This document shows positions 1 to 8,920 of a stretch of 64,000 bases of DNA, in pieces. Made by a program: the position numbers and the translations under genes. Within the stretch, counting starts at the first letter, position 1. Each line of letters starts with the position of its first letter. Under the pieces are notes generated by a model that searched no databases, was not told the DNA's origin, and saw only the letters and a list, made by a program, of their open reading frames with translations. The stretch lies in the NCBI GenBank assembly GCA_012862575.1, contig BLSF01000041.1, positions 186,001-250,000 on the forward strand. Direction: 5' to 3'. This DNA is from Parietichytrium sp. I65-24A (lineage: Eukaryota > Sar > Bigyra > Thraustochytrida > Thraustochytriidae).

Positions 1-640
1 ATCAAGGCCCACGGAGCTGCAGCACAACTCAAGCGGAACAAAAATGCCTTCCAAAAGGGGCTGATCATTGCACTAGTGTAGTACTGAGTACTTTCTTGCC
101 TCACGCGTATCCTCCACTGGCCGCACTCATCCCCTCCCTCCCTGCAACCACTCCACCTGCTGGGCAGCCCAGCAACAAACAGACCACAGACTACCGACTC
201 AGAGCTTACAGATTGTTGATTGTTGCTTACAGGGTGCCTATCCACCCGCCTAGCTAGGAAGGTGCGTTGGAGCCGTCATCTGACAGTACCAGTAGTACCA
301 GTACGCTTGCCTCAAGGACTTTTCCTCACTGCAAGATCTATCTGCAAAAATAATCTGAATAAGCAATTCTGATTCATCTACACTGCTGTTGGTGCTGTTG
401 TCTGCCAGTAAGTAAAGAGTACTATTACTTGTACAGATCGACTGCGGAGGAGGTGACCCGTGCCAATTGGGAAGAGAGCAGACCCCGAACTCGAGATAAC
501 AAAGGTGCAAGAGAGCAGCCACCTGTGGAGCGAAGCCTCTGGCCAGCCCCCGGTCAAGTCAACAAAGTCAAAGAGGGCAGAGAAGAGAAAAAAGTGAAAA
601 GAAAGGAGACACGGAAAAAAAGGAAAGCCAAAAAAAAAAC
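1..640. other. 5' flank of the first gene, no gene seen
   Basis: I see no coding region on either strand. The stretch is pyrimidine-rich at 110-170 and strongly purine-rich from about 440 to 640, ending in an A-run directly before the ATG at 641, which looks like a leader. A GTAAGT at 408-413 with an AG at 435-436 would give only a 29-nt intron, so I do not call one. Confidence 0.5.
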
Positions 641-3631
641 ATGACCACCATCGACCCAAAGCGCGTCTTTGAGGAAGAGAAGGCGCGCCAGGAGACCGTG
701 CTGGTCTTTGAGAAGGTGAACGAAGAACTCGAGCGTCAGGCGAACCGCAAGAGCGCTGGAAAACAGATGGAGGAAGAGAGGCGTCGCCGAATGGACGAGG
801 AGAATCTTCGCATCATGCAAGAGCACGAAGAGCGCGTGGAAAACGCTAAGCTGGTGGAGAAGCTTGTTGGAGCCGAGCGCGCCCGCCGAGAAACGCTTGG
901 CGTCCCAACACACGAGCGATTCTTTGAAAAAGCGCAAATTGTCGCAAATGATGCTGCCCGCAGCGTTCAAAAGAGACATGTTTTGGCAGAGGAGGAGAGC
1001 GAGCGCAGCTTTCGCATCCTCGAGCGCAAAAAGAGCGATTTCTTCTCCAATTTGCAAAGAGAGTTCAACCGTCAGCGCGCGGACCGTCTCATGGAGCACG
1101 AGCGAGTGCGTCGTATTACCCAGGACCGAAAGATCGATGTTCTTAGCGACATTGAGCGTTTGAGAACCAAGAAGGAGGTCTTAGATGCAATCGAGCAAGA
1201 GCGTCTGCGTCTGGAGGAGTGTGGAATCGCAGGACCAGAGAGCGACGAGAGCACCACCAAGACTGACCTGAACGAGAAGATTCTCTCCGCGATCAATCGA
1301 CGGGAGGCCATCCGTGCAGAGAGCATCGCACGCTTGGAGCGACTTCTCGAGGGAGTGTTCCAGACCTGTGCCAGCGAAGCCAGCCGCGTCGCAAACCAAA
1401 AAATGGCGGACAAGGCAGCAGACTCCGAACGCCAAGAGCGCCTTTGGCGGATCGCTTTCACCGAAGCTGCCTCAAAGACTGCAGAAGAGGGCCGCCGAAT
1501 GGCAATCCTCGACGCTATCGAAGCAACCCGCGCGGAACTCGCCTCCCAGCAGGTGCAGACCCTCAACGCAAGAGAGTCCTGCGCAGAGCTCGCCGACATT
1601 CTCTGCGAGATCTCCCGCCGCGGAAGCCAGCGTGAGGCAAACAATCTCATGGACGAAGAGCAGGAATACAGGGTTCTCAAGAACAAGAAGGATCATGCAC
1701 TGGGTGAGCTCGGGCGCGTTGTAGCGTGGAAACACACGAAGACCCTCGTTGAAGACGAAGTTGCATACATTACCCACACTCGCCTCCAGCAGCGCGTTTT
1801 TGGCGAACTTGAGAGGAAGAACTCCTCCAAGTCCATTAGCAAACTTGTTGAAGAGAACCGTGGGTACTGGAGTGAGCTCGCCAGCTCTGACAAAGAATGT
1901 GGCCGCGAAGTAATGACCAGTATTGAGCGCCGGGGAAACCAGAAAAAAGCTCTTCAGGACTGTGATGCAGAGAAAAGTGAGCGAGTCCTGCGCGCAGTCT
2001 ACGGGGATGTTCTCCTTGATCTGGAGCGCGCCGTCGCGTGGCGCGAAACTTTGAATATGCTCCAGGAGGAGGTTTCTAGAACCTTGCACAACCAACAACT
2101 CAGCCGAACGCTAGGTGAGATGACCTACCGCGCCCGCGGCGAAGAGATTAAGGCTCTGGTTGAAGAACGTCGTCAGGAACTCTTGAGCAGCGCCGCTGTC
2201 AGTCAACGTGCGCAAGTTGACTCGGAGATCCTAGTTGCAGTCGAGCGTCGCGGAAATCAGAAAAGCGCGCTTCGAGACATGGATCTCGAGCAGGAAAGGC
2301 GGGTACTAGCAGACGTGAAAGGAGCTGCCGTCCGTGAAGACTTGATCCGAAGTGTGAACGTGAAAAATGTTTCCAAACAAGTAGCAGAGGAGCAAGCCGT
2401 CAGAGTGAACCGCATGAAGGCCCAGAATGTATTTGAGGAGCTCGGGCAGAAGCGAAGGCGCAAGGAGGCCGCCGCTGCCGCAGAAGAGGAGAGAATCCGC
2501 CGCCTTGGCGAGATGCAAGAGCAGATGGCCTCGCGTCGATCAAACAACATCTTTCAGTCAATTCTTGAGCAACTTGAGGCTGAGTCCCGCAAGAAGCGAG
2601 TCGCGAAGGAATGCGAGGAGGAGCGCCAGGAAAGAGTCTTCCGCGACCGCCTTGACTGGGTGTTTGAGGATCTCTTGCGAGAGCTGAATCGCATGGCCGC
2701 TGCTGCTATGGAAGATGAAGAGCGCGATCGCCGTGTGCATGAGGAGCGCAAAGTGGAAGTGCATGAGGAGATGCATCGGCGCAACAGCGCCAAGCAGTTG
2801 ACTGAAGCAGTTGAACAGGAGCGTATCGAGCGAGCGAAGACTTTTGCGGAAGACCTTAAGTTTCGCGGAAATGTCAGCGCGCTTTACGATATCTTTGAGG
2901 GGGTCGAGCGCCAATACAATCAACGCCTTGTTTTGAGTGAGGCTGAGGAGGAGCGTCAGCGCCGCATTCTTATGGATTCTTTCGGCGGCGTTCTGGAGCA
3001 GCTCGAGAGGACACTGCATGAGAAGCAGGCAGATGTGGACATGGATGCCGAGCGCGAAACAAGGGTTGCTGTCAACAAGTTTGCCTCTGTGCTTGTTGAA
3101 CTGGAGCGCTTCCACAACTGGGCTCGTGTTGAGCAAGCCACCCGGGTTGAGCAAGCCGAGCGTGTTGCCAATAGGCAAGCACTCGAGGGTTCTACTCACG
3201 ATCTGAGCGAGTGCCATCGACAGCTTCTCTCCAAAGCTTCGTGGCGTTCCACGACCGAGATGGTGGAGGCTGAGCGCAAATATTACAACGTGATTGGGAT
3301 TGCAAGCCGAGTTCACGAGGAGCTTGTCCGAAAGTACAACGCCAAGCAGGTGGAGGATCTTGTGGAGACTGAGCGTGCTCGCATTCTGCACGCTGACAGA
3401 TTGCAGACGGTGCATGAAGAGCTAAAGTCGAGGTTCCTCGGGGCCAAACTAAAAGTGCAGATCGAGGAGGAGAGGGTTCAGCAGGTTGCAGATGCAGCGA
3501 CTCGTGCCATGCGATTCGCTTCGATGGCTCGACATTTTCTCTCCGATATCGTCGCTACTTCCCAGTCTCCAACGCATGGATTCATGGTCGTCGATCCTTC
3601 CGAGGACTGGGACTCGATCCCCAAGTTGTAG
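641..3631 (+). CDS. Coiled-coil protein with about two dozen ~40-residue repeats
   Basis: I do not recognise a named family. The 996-residue product is almost entirely helical and charged. It repeats a unit of about 35-45 residues with the pattern EEER-x-x-R(V/I) followed by V-x-x-(E/D)-L-E-R and then a basic K/Q stretch, for example FGELERKNSSK, LLDLERAVAW, LEQLERTLHEK, LVELERFHNW and HEELVRKYNAK. I count about 24 units by eye over residues 10-960. The C-terminus leaves the pattern and ends DPSEDWDSIPKL. There is no signal peptide or membrane segment. The start is an ATG after an A-rich leader. Long antisense open frames over this gene are by-products of its Glu/Arg/Leu codons. A cytoskeletal or flagellar structural role is a guess from the repeat style; trichohyalin-like low complexity is the alternative. 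Confidence 0.8.
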   Translation: MTTIDPKRVFEEEKARQETVLVFEKVNEELERQANRKSAGKQMEEERRRRMDEENLRIMQEHEERVENAKLVEKLVGAERARRETLGVPTHERFFEKAQIVANDAARSVQKRHVLAEEESERSFRILERKKSDFFSNLQREFNRQRADRLMEHERVRRITQDRKIDVLSDIERLRTKKEVLDAIEQERLRLEECGIAGPESDESTTKTDLNEKILSAINRREAIRAESIARLERLLEGVFQTCASEASRVANQKMADKAADSERQERLWRIAFTEAASKTAEEGRRMAILDAIEATRAELASQQVQTLNARESCAELADILCEISRRGSQREANNLMDEEQEYRVLKNKKDHALGELGRVVAWKHTKTLVEDEVAYITHTRLQQRVFGELERKNSSKSISKLVEENRGYWSELASSDKECGREVMTSIERRGNQKKALQDCDAEKSERVLRAVYGDVLLDLERAVAWRETLNMLQEEVSRTLHNQQLSRTLGEMTYRARGEEIKALVEERRQELLSSAAVSQRAQVDSEILVAVERRGNQKSALRDMDLEQERRVLADVKGAAVREDLIRSVNVKNVSKQVAEEQAVRVNRMKAQNVFEELGQKRRRKEAAAAAEEERIRRLGEMQEQMASRRSNNIFQSILEQLEAESRKKRVAKECEEERQERVFRDRLDWVFEDLLRELNRMAAAAMEDEERDRRVHEERKVEVHEEMHRRNSAKQLTEAVEQERIERAKTFAEDLKFRGNVSALYDIFEGVERQYNQRLVLSEAEEERQRRILMDSFGGVLEQLERTLHEKQADVDMDAERETRVAVNKFASVLVELERFHNWARVEQATRVEQAERVANRQALEGSTHDLSECHRQLLSKASWRSTTEMVEAERKYYNVIGIASRVHEELVRKYNAKQVEDLVETERARILHADRLQTVHEELKSRFLGAKLKVQIEEERVQQVADAATRAMRFASMARHFLSDIVATSQSPTHGFMVVDPSEDWDSIPKL

Positions 3632-4275
3632 ATCCATCAACAAATGTCAGGAGCTCTCAGTTTCTCTTTAAAGCGGTTTCCACGGACATCTAAACATCAA
3701 CCCAAGCATCCCGTACATGGTGATCACCGCAATAATTAATTCTCTGCACAAGATCAAAGCAAAACGTTTCTTCCTCTCTATCCCACATTTTTTCCATCTC
3801 TTTTGATTGATTGACTGCAATGTAAATGAAATTCATGGCCAAGTAAAAGACTCTTTTCCTGGACCAAATTTTCAACCTGAACCCGCAGATCCTGCAAACC
3901 TATTTCAGGTGTCTCAGGTGATCATAGGTGATCTCAGGTGCCTCAGGTGCCTCAGAATTCAGAACAGATGGTAATTGTAGTAGTAGTTGAAAGCTATCAT
4001 TCGCTAACCCTGTAGCCTAATTATCCAGATAGTAGTTGGCGTAGTATGTGTGGTGAGTCCTTGTGAGGAAGGTGAGTGGAGAGTGAGTGGGAAAGAAAGG
4101 AGAGCTGAGTGAAGGCGCAGAACGGAGAGAGGAGAGGAGGAGAGAGGTGGCTGTATCAGATCCCATTCAGCGCAAAGCTCAAGGCAGAGTCCTCTCTTCG
4201 TGTTTCTCCACCTTTCTTTGTCGTGTCTACAAAGCTCGCGGTCGGCAAAGGAGGAGACTTGAGGACGCAGTAAAG
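3632..4275. other. Spacer with a CAGGTG repeat cluster
   Basis: This is the 3' flank of the repeat protein and 5' flank of the RBM22-like gene, with no gene. Between 3906 and 3955 the hexamer CAGGTG (or AGGTG) recurs five times at 9-10 bp spacing and runs into a GAATTCAG motif. The last 200 bases are GA-rich. The open frame continues upstream of 4276 to about 4087, but without an ATG. Confidence 0.5.
3906..3955. repeat. Tandem CAGGTG nonamer-like repeat
   Basis: CAGGTG or AGGTG occurs at 3906, 3915, 3926, 3935 and 3944, spaced 9 or 10 bp. The sequence is an E-box-type hexamer, but I infer no factor. It lies about 330-370 bp upstream of the RBM22-like start. Confidence 0.7.
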
Positions 4276-5712
4276 ATGCTTCACAGCAACCAAGGAAAGA
4301 TGGAGCTGGGTACCGATTTTCCCATGCTATGCGAGAACTGCCTGGGGGACTCGCGGTTTCTGCGCATGACCAAAGTGCCGGGGTTCATCGCCTGTAAAAT
4401 TACCGGCCGGCCATTTCAAGCGTTTAGATGGCGGCCAGGAAGGGGTCTGCCTAACAAAGAAACTATCGTGTGTTATGAGATTGCGGCGGAGAAAAACATC
4501 TGTCAAAGCTGTTTGAATGATCTCAATTACAACATTCCCATGGCTCTCCGCGATGCCTTTGAAGCTTCGCTGCGGGAAAGCGGTCAAAGCTCCGAGCTGG
4601 CACCAACTTCAGAGATAAATCAGGCATTCCAGTTTAATCAGAAAGTCGCCAAACGCTTAGCTGGTCAAGAGACCGCGCAGGTGGCGCCATCTTTCCGCCT
4701 CCTCGAGAACGCGTCTTTAGCTCAGGCCACACAGGAGAAAACTGCCAGACAGCGCAAGCTCCCAGCCTTGTGTACGGGGTGGTTAAGGGGGTCTTGTCCG
4801 CGACCGTCGTGCAGTTTGAGACCGTGTTGCGGCGCTTACCTGTTCCCAGAGATATCGCAGAGCTTTCCAGAAGAAGAAAAGTCACTCATACAAAAGCTAG
4901 AGGCAAGCGGCCCTCGCGGTGTTCGCCTAGAAAACCCGAATCTCAGGGCACATCTTTTGAAAATAGCGAAAGAAGAAATTCGGGAGTTCAAAGCAAGGGC
5001 CATCGAGCCCCCCGCGGATAAGACCATAACGACATTGTTCTTGAGTAATATAGCAAATAGAGTCGCAGAAAATGAGATCCACGCGGACTTTATACAGTTT
5101 GGCAAAATCGCAAAGGTTCAGGTCCTGCGCGCTCGTCGGGTTGCTTTTGTCCAATTTCAACGTCGCGAGGACGCAGAGAACTGTATCAAAACGCTTCAGG
5201 GGAAAATCTTCCTCTCCGGTAAACAGACATCCGTAGGCTGGGCCGAAAAACGGAACAACGAACATGGGGGAAATGAAGACTCCATCCCACACGTGGAACG
5301 CGCCGTCGATCAAGCGAAGCGGCAAAAGCACAGTAGGGAAGGCGCCTACACCGCAAAGTCAAGCGAGCCAAATGCTCAAGTCGCACTCGGGGAGGGGAAT
5401 GGAGGTGACGGAAGCCCCTCGGGCCCCGCAGAGAGTGACATGCAAGTCGACGAGGTTCCGCAACGAGCTGTACCGCTTCCGGAGGTTCTACCAGGCGTCC
5501 CACTACCGTTTGGGATGAAGGCTGGCGAGAATCTCCCTGCGCCCCCACAAGGCATTTTGAATCTCTACAGACGTATGATCCCCCAATTTGTTGAGCGACC
5601 CTTCCCGCAGGCGCAGAACTGCTCCATACAAGATGCAACAGAAACGGACTGGAGCATTTACTACCCGTCTCTTCACCCCGAAGCTCTAGAAGGTACCTTG
5701 CCAATTTCTTGA
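4276..5712 (+). CDS. RBM22/Slt11-type pre-mRNA splicing factor, divergent
   Basis: This 478-residue protein matches the RBM22 (yeast Slt11/Ecm2 plus Cwc2) layout. RBM22 sits next to the catalytic RNA core of the spliceosome. The N-terminus reads DFPMLCENCLG, then RMTK, RPF-x-x-FRW-x-PG and a NICQSCLNDL block. A CCCH-like finger follows (C166-x7-C174-x4-C179-x3-P183), and an RRM spans about 250-325 (TTLFLSNI, RRVAFVQFQ). The C-terminus is Pro-rich and ends near IYYPSLHPEAL, where human RBM22 also has a YPS motif. Several metal ligands that are fixed in RBM22 are missing: CKIC is CKIT, FRWCPG is FRWRPG, VCQTC is VCYEI, and the finger histidine is P183. ATG 4276 puts the conserved N-terminus about 15 residues in. 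Family identity is fairly sure; whether it is the main copy or a drifting paralogue is not. Confidence 0.82.
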   Translation: MLHSNQGKMELGTDFPMLCENCLGDSRFLRMTKVPGFIACKITGRPFQAFRWRPGRGLPNKETIVCYEIAAEKNICQSCLNDLNYNIPMALRDAFEASLRESGQSSELAPTSEINQAFQFNQKVAKRLAGQETAQVAPSFRLLENASLAQATQEKTARQRKLPALCTGWLRGSCPRPSCSLRPCCGAYLFPEISQSFPEEEKSLIQKLEASGPRGVRLENPNLRAHLLKIAKEEIREFKARAIEPPADKTITTLFLSNIANRVAENEIHADFIQFGKIAKVQVLRARRVAFVQFQRREDAENCIKTLQGKIFLSGKQTSVGWAEKRNNEHGGNEDSIPHVERAVDQAKRQKHSREGAYTAKSSEPNAQVALGEGNGGDGSPSGPAESDMQVDEVPQRAVPLPEVLPGVPLPFGMKAGENLPAPPQGILNLYRRMIPQFVERPFPQAQNCSIQDATETDWSIYYPSLHPEALEGTLPIS

Positions 5713-5760
5713 ATAGCAGGCCAAAAAAGTACATTTGAAGACCAGGTCTTGAGCGGCTAT

Positions 5761-7014
5761 CTAAAAGTGGTGCGTGATGTAGTTGAGCAAGAGCTGCGCC
5801 CTGTGTTCATTCAGAGTCGGAAAGTGGTAGTCAGTCTCGCTGCTATAAGTGCCGCAAGAAGTGATCATTGGATAAGTTCGAATGATTGTAATCCCATATT
5901 CCTTAGCCAGCCGCAATCCCTCTTTTCTTCGAAATTCCGAATCCCCAACAAGTTCACGGCCGCCATTTGGGGGCTTTGGATTCGGCTCCAGCCACACAAT
6001 ATCCGTATTTTTGAATGACCTTGCATTGTCTTTGAGCGTCTGGAACGCGACTCTCAACGCCTCGACAAAGTCTTCGTCTGAGCTCTTCCTAGGGATGAGC
6101 AAGCCAGCGCTGAGAACAAGCACATCCGCCTCGAACACCTGGTTTGGATTGGCTTCCAGCCAATTGATAAGCCGAGCAGAAATGTGCTCTGCCTTACCGG
6201 CCCATCGGAATGTCACAGTGGGCGGAATCCACCCTGGGTTTTCAAAAGCAGAGAATTTGTATTGGCCAAACTCTCGAATCCAGTTTCGAGGGATAAACCA
6301 CGAGAACTCCAAGCGCTCGAACCGGCACTCATCTAAAAGGTCTGGGTCCCACACCCTCTTGCGTTCAAACTTGTTCTCGTACAGATCCATGCAGACCTTC
6401 ATCTGCGCCTCAGGGTAACCACCAAAGCACTTGAATCTTCCATTCCAGAATATACTCCGGTCGCGGAGGTCCTCGCTCTCGCCTACGTCCCAAGGCCTTG
6501 CGCGCGGGAGGTCAGGAACCCCCTTCTTGATATGGTCCCACGGATTCACTCCGCTGAGCCAGCACATCAATGACCCAGTCAGCTGTGCTTGCGTGGAATC
6601 TCCCCAAAGCTCGATCTTCATCCCTGACCTCATGTATCTTTCCAACATTTCCCGCCCGAAGGTGTAGTCATGCTTGCAGACCTCGCTCTCATCCGTGTCT
6701 GGTGGCGACTGCAGCAGGTACTTTGCGGCTGGATATGCTACGGTGGGCTCCACCCATCTGCCCACTGTGACGCACGAATCGCAATACTTTCTCTCCTTGT
6801 ACACCCTTCCCCACACCGCCCTCCGAAAGTTCCACGACTGGGTCTCGAACGCCAGCACCGTCATCGTCAGCACTAGCAGCGTGATGGCCAGAAAAGTCGC
6901 GAAGAGCAGCGAGTTCACCCAGCTCGTCATTTCAGGCCGCCTCGCTCGCGACCTGAACCACGGCTTGGCCCAGTACTTTTGGTCCGCATCCGACCGCAAC
7001 TCCGGGCGAAACAT
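5761..7014 (-). CDS. Type II membrane SGNH/PC-esterase-like protein
   Basis: The product has 417 residues. A single hydrophobic helix at about 32-55 follows a basic N-terminus, as in a Golgi type II membrane enzyme. A catalytic-type GDS motif sits in IELWGDSTQAQ (G138-D139-S140). Block II-like sequence DVLVLSAGLL and the C-terminal TDYHFPTLNEHR (D395, H397) complete a pattern like the PC-esterase/TBL/CAS1/NXPE branch of SGNH hydrolases, which move or remove acetyl groups on glycans. The Asp and His are one residue apart instead of the usual two (DxxH), so the active site may differ. ATG 7014 is the first in-frame ATG. It ends 49 bases from the convergent RBM22-like stop. Glycan O-acetyl transfer in the secretory pathway is a family-based inference. 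Confidence 0.65.
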   Translation of the reverse strand: MFRPELRSDADQKYWAKPWFRSRARRPEMTSWVNSLLFATFLAITLLVLTMTVLAFETQSWNFRRAVWGRVYKERKYCDSCVTVGRWVEPTVAYPAAKYLLQSPPDTDESEVCKHDYTFGREMLERYMRSGMKIELWGDSTQAQLTGSLMCWLSGVNPWDHIKKGVPDLPRARPWDVGESEDLRDRSIFWNGRFKCFGGYPEAQMKVCMDLYENKFERKRVWDPDLLDECRFERLEFSWFIPRNWIREFGQYKFSAFENPGWIPPTVTFRWAGKAEHISARLINWLEANPNQVFEADVLVLSAGLLIPRKSSDEDFVEALRVAFQTLKDNARSFKNTDIVWLEPNPKPPNGGRELVGDSEFRRKEGLRLAKEYGITIIRTYPMITSCGTYSSETDYHFPTLNEHRAQLLLNYITHHF

Positions 7015-7274
7015 CTCGGCCGAGCGCTCAAGCACCCTGCAGTGCCGGCAGCGACCACCGCAGTCAGCAGTCAGCAGTCAGCAGTCAGCACGCGAGAGCA
7101 GCCTCCCGGGTATCGGCGAGCTACCCGCACGCGGTGCCTGGGTCCTGGGTCCTGGTTCCCTGAGTCCTGGTTCCTGGGTCGCCCCGCAGCGTCCGGATCC
7201 TGCGTTGTCCGCGAGTCAGTCAAGCTGCAAAGTGAAACACGCTGCTTGCGAGGGAAGCTGCCGCGCCACGTCCT

Positions 7275-7318
<44 letters not shown>

Positions 7319-8920
7319 CTCAATCTATCTATCTCTCTATCTCTCTCTCTCGCCCTGGCCTTCCTGTGGTCAGCCTGGTTCTCCTCAATTGGCTCTCCTT
7401 GTGGGATGGGCTCATGTGGGCTCTCTCTCTGAGCTCTCTGCCTCTTCGCGCTCGGCTGTCTGTGCTCATATAATCTATCACATGTGCTCATTGCTCTATT
7501 ATGCTCTATTTCTCTGTTAGAGACTGACTGCAGAATTCAGATGATGCTAGTAAAAGCAGTATTTCCAATGCCCCATCGCTACTAACTAGCTCCATCTTTA
7601 ATTAGAATTAGTTGTTGGGGCTATGGAGAGAGATAGCGAGTGCTAGCGCTTGGGAGATTGGTGAAGGCTGGGACTTGCCGCGATCAAAAACTCGCAGCTT
7701 TAGCTGGGACAGTGGCAGAGGAAGTGAGCGCAGCTGGTCTTGTGGAGCCGAGTTCGTGTTCGGGAGTTGCTCGATGATCGATGTTCTCTTTGCACCTTCT
7801 CTTTGTGTTTGACAGTGAACGCGGAACTCTGAATTCTAAAGTCTAGTCTAGGCTCTGCCTGAGTTCTGAAATTCTGAATTCTGAACTCCGATTTTTTTAA
7901 ACCGGGTTACCAAAATACTATGGCTGATTAGACCTCGGCAACAGAGAGTAAATCGAAATATGTTTCATAAGTTTGTTTATATACTAATATTTCAAGATAT
8001 TATATGTTAGTATCTACTACTAGTACCGTAGACCTGTGACTAATATTTAATTTAATTACATTGACTGCGCTTTAGTACCATTAAGCGATTGTAGTGGAAG
8101 CCACACACTCGTACTCACAGTACCAGAAGCTCTGGTATGCTCTGGTGATGGGATGTACCGTACGACCATAACGTGTAAAAACGGTAACTTTTTTTCTTCG
8201 TAGTCAACTTTTTGGTCAAACGAGACACTCGGAACAAGGTCAATTTTGAGCAATCATCCAAAGCAAAATTAGTGAACATGAGAGAGTGGACTGAGGAGTC
8301 TGTAAGGAGAACGAAAGCGATGTTTTACCATGCTTTGCCTCGCCACTGTCGCTCGCGTCAGAGAGCAGAGTGCAAGAAGAGAAACCAGAGACAAGTTGGA
8401 CGCTCGTCTTTCTCAGCCGCGGAACGCAATCAATCAAAACCGATGCTGAATTGCTGAGCATTGAACATTGGGCGACCCAAGAAACCCAAGAGCGAGTTTC
8501 TGCATTCTAACTAAAAGGAATTCCAACTTTTGAGATTTCTGAGTTCTGAATGAAATGCTGCTCCGTCAAGCTTCAACGTCCTAAAACGTTCTGCGTTACT
8601 TTGCTCTTGCAGTAACTTATTGATTGAGCCCGTGCTCTCGTGAGCGAATAAACTAGTGGGCATACTTGAAGTCGGGCGGAGGTGCCTCATTTCAGGGGCT
8701 CAAAAGGCAAGCATCTAATGGGCATTACTTGTCCTTGTGCTTGCAACATAAAACAAAGGCGGTCCCTGGACCTTGCAGACTTGGCTTGCGGAGTTGGGCT
8801 GCCGCGCGGACACATCGCTTTGGACATCCGCCCAAGGGCAAAGAGAGTTTCGTAGCCCAACGCGCGTTGTGTGGGTGTGGCGCGCCACCACGTTGACACA
8901 AGTGTTTCGAACGGTTGAGA
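7015..8920. other. Divergent spacer, repeats only
   Basis: This 1.9 kb lies between the esterase-like gene (-) and the FBF1-like gene (+), so it should hold both promoters. It contains a 7-mer AGTCAGC repeat near 7063-7087, CCTGG-type repeats near 7137-7180, a CT/ATCT microsatellite at 7272-7350, and several GAATTCTGAA motifs (7831-7892, 8530-8550). The part from 7900 to 8060 is AT-rich. I see no convincing gene. Confidence 0.5.
7272..7350. repeat. CT / ATCT microsatellite
   Basis: A (CT)n run at about 7272-7290 passes into (ATCT)n and back to (CT)n by 7350. It lies about 260 bp upstream of the minus-strand esterase-like start. Confidence 0.9.

Noticed and set aside
408-436. GTAAGT...CAG pair in the first leader
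   Set aside because: It would give a 29-nt intron, too short for normal splicing; the site may still pair with a later acceptor.
1472-3415. Long antisense frames over the repeat coiled-coil gene (208 and 285 codons)
   Set aside because: They mirror the Glu/Arg/Leu-rich codons of the plus-strand gene, have no domain-like pattern, and the plus-strand frame is continuous.
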